This document shows positions 61,301 through 64,000 of a stretch of DNA of 64,000 nucleotides, one piece after another (the stretch's first letter is position 1; each line of letters starts with the position of its first letter). The stretch is from Lineus longissimus (Eukaryota; Nemertea; Pilidiophora; Heteronemertea; Lineidae). The position numbers and the translations under genes are program-made. A model generated the notes under the pieces. The model was not told where the DNA came from and searched no databases. It worked only from the letters and a program-made list of their open reading frames with translations. The DNA is taken from positions 23,902,646 through 23,966,645 of the forward strand of contig NC_088311.1 of assembly GCF_910592395.1 (NCBI RefSeq), given 5' to 3'.

Positions 61301-62317
61301 TCAGAAGGCGACTGCAGGACCAGTATCTCCAAGAATGGCGCAATACTCTGATAAACTCTCCAAAATGTTTGATCTAACGAGAAATCAAGTTTGCATGGGG
61401 TTTTGAGAATTATTTGCTTTGTCTATCTCAAGCCCAACGTATATTACTCTGTAAATTTAGATGTACCAACCGTAAATTAGGCCGATATAATAATACCCTC
61501 CGACTAGAACGTATACATGTAATAAATGTAACCTCGGAGTCGTTGGAGATGAATTTCACCACGCCCTCGCATGCCCCTTCTTTTCAAACATTCGAGTAAA
61601 TTACATTCCAGCCGACTTTCACAGATATCCCGATTTATTTAAATATGTAAATTAATAAAACTAACTAAATTTTTGTCAAAGTCTCTCCAACTACTCTAAT
61701 CATATTGTAAGCAAATTCGTATTCTTTTGTTGATGTTAAAAAACCTTCGCATGTATATTCGTATTTCTATTGTATATAGGTAGTTTTGTGCTCTACGCAA
61801 TGTAATTTTGTTGAGCAATACACTTTATTCTATTCTATTCTATTCTATTCTATTTATACCTCCATGGATTAACCAAGTTGTTTAAGAGTTGTTTCTCACG
61901 AACCTGTTATACCTTAATGTACAGATGTAACCCACTACATTGTTGGTGCCGTTGGCAGTAATGTTTGCTTAACGTCTGATAAACCCAAAATGTCGACGAA
62001 ACTCACTGAAGGGGATAACGCTGAGCTGAGCTAACGCTGGCGTTTGTCCCTCGATGTCGATTGAGCATCCGAAAATGTACACTCTGGACGCAGTGGACCG
62101 GCCTCGTTCCTCACCTATGAATATGATGACGAAATGGACTGCCCCGGGACTCTGCACAGTCATAGGCTTTTTCTTACCTTCTGAATGCTTCGACGTTGTC
62201 CCGCATTGTCACTTCATCGTCGGCGCCATGGTTGGTGAAGACCCTGCTGACGGATGGAAGATGGGTGGCCGCATATTTCTCAAAGTCCCCAATACAGACG
62301 AACCGCTTATCAGCCAT
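58384..62317 (-). CDS. Peroxisomal (S)-2-hydroxyacid oxidase, copy C
   Basis: Six exons in frame: 62317-62178, 60802-60651, 60237-59948, 59451-59224, 58944-58716, 58451-58384, giving 368 residues. All catalytic and FMN motifs listed for copy A are present, and the SRL peroxisomal signal is kept. The pocket position is Gly (SSGATSS), as in B. Private changes are FEKYA (E to K) and VFTNH (Y to F) in exon 1, ALIG in exon 5, and Ser in the last exon where B has Cys. Intron 1 is enlarged by a non-LTR retrotransposon tail. The closer match to B than to A (exon 4 length, absence of the A insertions) suggests that B and C separated last. Confidence 0.92.
61140..61853 (+). mobile_element. 5'-truncated non-LTR retrotransposon fragment
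   Basis: Inserted in intron 1 of oxidase C and absent from A and B. The plus strand encodes the extreme C-terminus of an ORF2 reverse transcriptase protein: [20 protein letters not shown], a stop codon, then [15 protein letters not shown] and [17 protein letters not shown]. The 3' end is a (TTCTA)n tail at 61825-61854. The in-frame TAA and the truncation make it dead. I cannot assign the clade from this much sequence. Confidence 0.8.
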
Positions 62318-62729
62318 TTTAATGAGTATCTTTTAGTATAGACCTGTACAATGCTATTAGATAAACAAAGTGAGCCTAGAGATTGGACATGTCGATAGTG
62401 TAAGGCCTATATGCGGGAATTGGCGCAATAAAATGTACTGGTCCACATTTACATCATGGAGGTACTCTACCCTCGTCTGTTTATGGGTACTTTCAAATTA
62501 TGCAGGTAGGCCTCCAGGCCCAGCCCCTGCCGGTGTCATTCAGGTATGGAACTATTCTCGGCCATTGATGTGCATTCAACTGGCGCCGACCAAGGCATTT
62601 GTGGCAAGCGCTGGCCCTGTCATCATTCGCGATTTTTTATACAGCGTGCGCCAGAAATAATGAATCATTGTACTGTGAACTTGGGGCTCTATAGTCAAAT
62701 TCATCAGTATTCTTCAACAATGAAGAGGA

Positions 62730-63230
62730 CTTTTGACTGTTGACGTTAGATCCTCGAGATCTAACACCAAACTCGGGTGCACTGTAACACTTGTCATCAC
62801 CGCCACAGGGGGAAAACTGCAAGCCCATATCACGTTCCCACGTAGAGGATTTGTAAGACAACTTGCGGCCCTTGAAGACCAACAACTGCCAGCTAATGTA
62901 GTTGTAACGAATTCAGCGACGGGATGGGTGAAACAGGAGACGGCAGAACATTGGTTCGACACGGTGTTTGAGCCTTATATGACGGCTGAAGCAGCTGACC
63001 AATTTTTGCTCCTTGTAGATCGCTACAAAGTCCACCGGAAGGAAGCCTTCGGTATGAGAGTGATGAACCTGGCAGGTGTCCTTGACTTCAATCCGGCGGG
63101 GTGCACTTCGCCCGTGCAGCCTAGATTTAACTGTGATGAAATCCGTGAAGAGCGAAATAAGAAAAGCCTGGAAGAGGTGGAAGAAAGACCACACAGACAA
63201 CGAAGGGCGTAGTCCACGCATTGAACTTCT
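62730..63230 (+). pseudogene. Frameshifted DDE transposase relic (pogo/Tigger/Jerky type)
   Basis: The frame from 62733 reads LGCTVTLVITATGGKLQ, then LPANVVVTNSATGWV, ETAEHWFDTVFEPYM, QFLLLVDRYKVH and AGCTSPVQP. This is the pattern of DDE_1-type transposases, with the second catalytic Asp in LLLVD. Near 63119-63125 the reading shifts, and the next frame continues LDLTVMKSVKSEIRKAWKRW, which carries the third acidic residue and the typical helix. The N-terminal DNA-binding part and the first Asp are missing, so the element cannot encode an active enzyme. Confidence 0.75.
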
Positions 63231-63468
63231 AGATGTTGTTCGCATAGTGAGTCAGGCATGGGATACGGTACCGGTCGCAGTCGTCGAAAGCGGATTTGAA
63301 AGAGCCTTCCGACCTGTCCCCGTCGATGGAGGACCATTGCCTCTTCTTGACGAGGAGGAGGAAGGACATAGAATTCGAAAATGTAGATCAGGAGGAAATA
63401 GACATTATGGAGTAGGCCTTCATCAACTGGGATGTGATTGTGACTTCAGCCTTCGAGTAACTGCAGAG

Positions 63469-63603
63469 CAGGGACGTAGCTATCGCCCGGGGGGGGGGGG
63501 GGGAAAAAATATTTTGCCACTTTCTTGCCAAGACTTGAATGAAAAACACTTTTTTGAGAGGCATTTGCCAACCCCCCCCCCCCCCCCGCTAACTACGCTC
63601 CTG
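63469..63603. mobile_element. Nested 135-bp MITE with poly-G/poly-C arms
   Basis: The left end is CAGGGACGTAGCTATCGCCC followed by a long G run. The right end is a long C run followed by GCTAACTACGCTCCTG, the complement of CAGGAGCGTAGTTAGC. CAGGG(A/G)CGTAGC is a common terminus of hAT-derived MITEs in marine invertebrates. The flanking 8-mers do not match well, so the target duplication is eroded or absent. It lies inside the transposon, downstream of the transposase relic. Confidence 0.65.
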
Positions 63604-64000
63604 TGCGGTCTTGTGCCAATTTTGACTGTTCAAAAGAAGTGCAGAAGTGACGCGGTTCAAAATTGAGCGGTAAACAGTTCCCTCACCTATCGTTGACTGC
63701 GGTACATGATTTTTGACACACCCTGTATGAAAGCACACTTCTAGTCTGACTTTTAATAGAACCACGTGTGCCTGGATTCCCGAATGGCCCCTTTTTCGTG
63801 GACTAAATACTGTTTCATAACCATGGTACGCCGCAAACCGCAAACGTTTACCGAGCCCGGCGAACCAGCAATCACAAATGGGCCTCTTTGTCAAACAAAA
63901 TTCATGTAGTAATGTGGGAGGTACTACTGATTTTTAATGAGGTACCCATAAACAGACGAGGGGAGAGTATTATTAATACCTCCATGTTTACATGTAGGTC

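Larger units (their letters stand above)
62455..63986 (+). mobile_element. DNA transposon with inverted ends and 7-bp target duplication
   Basis: The ends are inverted repeats. The left is CATGGAGGTA, then CCTCGTCTGTTTATGGGTAC. The right is the complement of CATGGAGGTA, then CCCCTCGTCTGTTTATGGGTAC, with a small length difference between the blocks. TTTACAT flanks both sides (62448-62454 and 63987-63993), while units A and B have this heptamer once at the same place (ACATTTACATGTAGG). The empty sites in A and B therefore prove an insertion, later than the duplications. It holds a broken transposase and a nested MITE. Confidence 0.88.
57490..64000 (-). repeat. Segmental tandem duplication, unit C (continues past window)
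   Basis: Colinear with unit B until 62454. After the 1.5-kb element it resumes with TTTACATGTAGGTC, which matches the continuation in A and B, and then runs off the window. It also contains a retroelement fragment in intron 1 of its oxidase gene. Confidence 0.9.

Overview
This is a window of nuclear DNA from an animal. Genes are split by GT-AG introns, there is a tRNA-derived SINE, non-LTR retrotransposon debris and DNA transposon remnants, and the recognisable genes belong to animal families (TTLL7 tubulin polyglutamylase, a lipocalin, a SAMD15-like SAM protein, a CD20-like tetraspan, peroxisomal hydroxyacid oxidases). The frequent short motifs TACATGTA and TAGGCCTA and the loose gene spacing suggest a marine invertebrate, but the sequence alone does not fix the phylum.

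Layout. 1-20 kb: no gene recognised. This part is dominated by minisatellites: a 32-bp array at 2771-3812 with an inverted partner at 7849-8653, a 35-bp array at 10232-11010, and a degenerate 26-bp array at 11744-12218 with inverted copies at 12795-12937. All three units carry a TGCGC core. An AT-rich stretch and a SINE (20147-20376) follow. 20.9-27.6 kb: a TTLL7-like gene on the minus strand, at least 12 coding exons in an unbroken reading frame plus a likely 5'UTR exon, with an unusual repeat-rich N-terminal extension. 28.5-31.6 kb: a secreted lipocalin-like gene (minus). 32.9-34.2 kb: a four-exon SAMD15-like gene (minus). 38.0-39.6 kb: an ankyrin-repeat gene (plus) with an upstream ORF. 44.3-45.2 kb: a CD20-like four-pass membrane protein (minus).

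45.55 kb to the end: three tandem segmental copies, each with a complete six-exon hydroxyacid (glycolate) oxidase gene on the minus strand. I could join all six exons of each copy in frame (366, 368 and 368 codons). Each protein keeps the catalytic His/Arg, Lys and FMN-binding residues and ends in the peroxisomal signal SRL. The position that is Trp in glycolate oxidases (SSWATS) is Val in copy A and Gly in copies B and C. Copies differ by intron insertions: two about 1.1-kb segments in A and a non-LTR fragment in C. The third unit is interrupted near the window end by a 1.5-kb element with inverted termini, a 7-bp target duplication, a frameshifted pogo/Tigger-like transposase relic and a nested MITE.

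Function. The genes do not form a pathway together. The coherent unit is the oxidase triplet, which should act in peroxisomal FMN-dependent 2-hydroxyacid oxidation producing H2O2. Nothing seen resembles a prokaryotic-style defence system. The least explained structures are the inverted minisatellite pairs and the inverted repeats that bracket oxidase exon 1.
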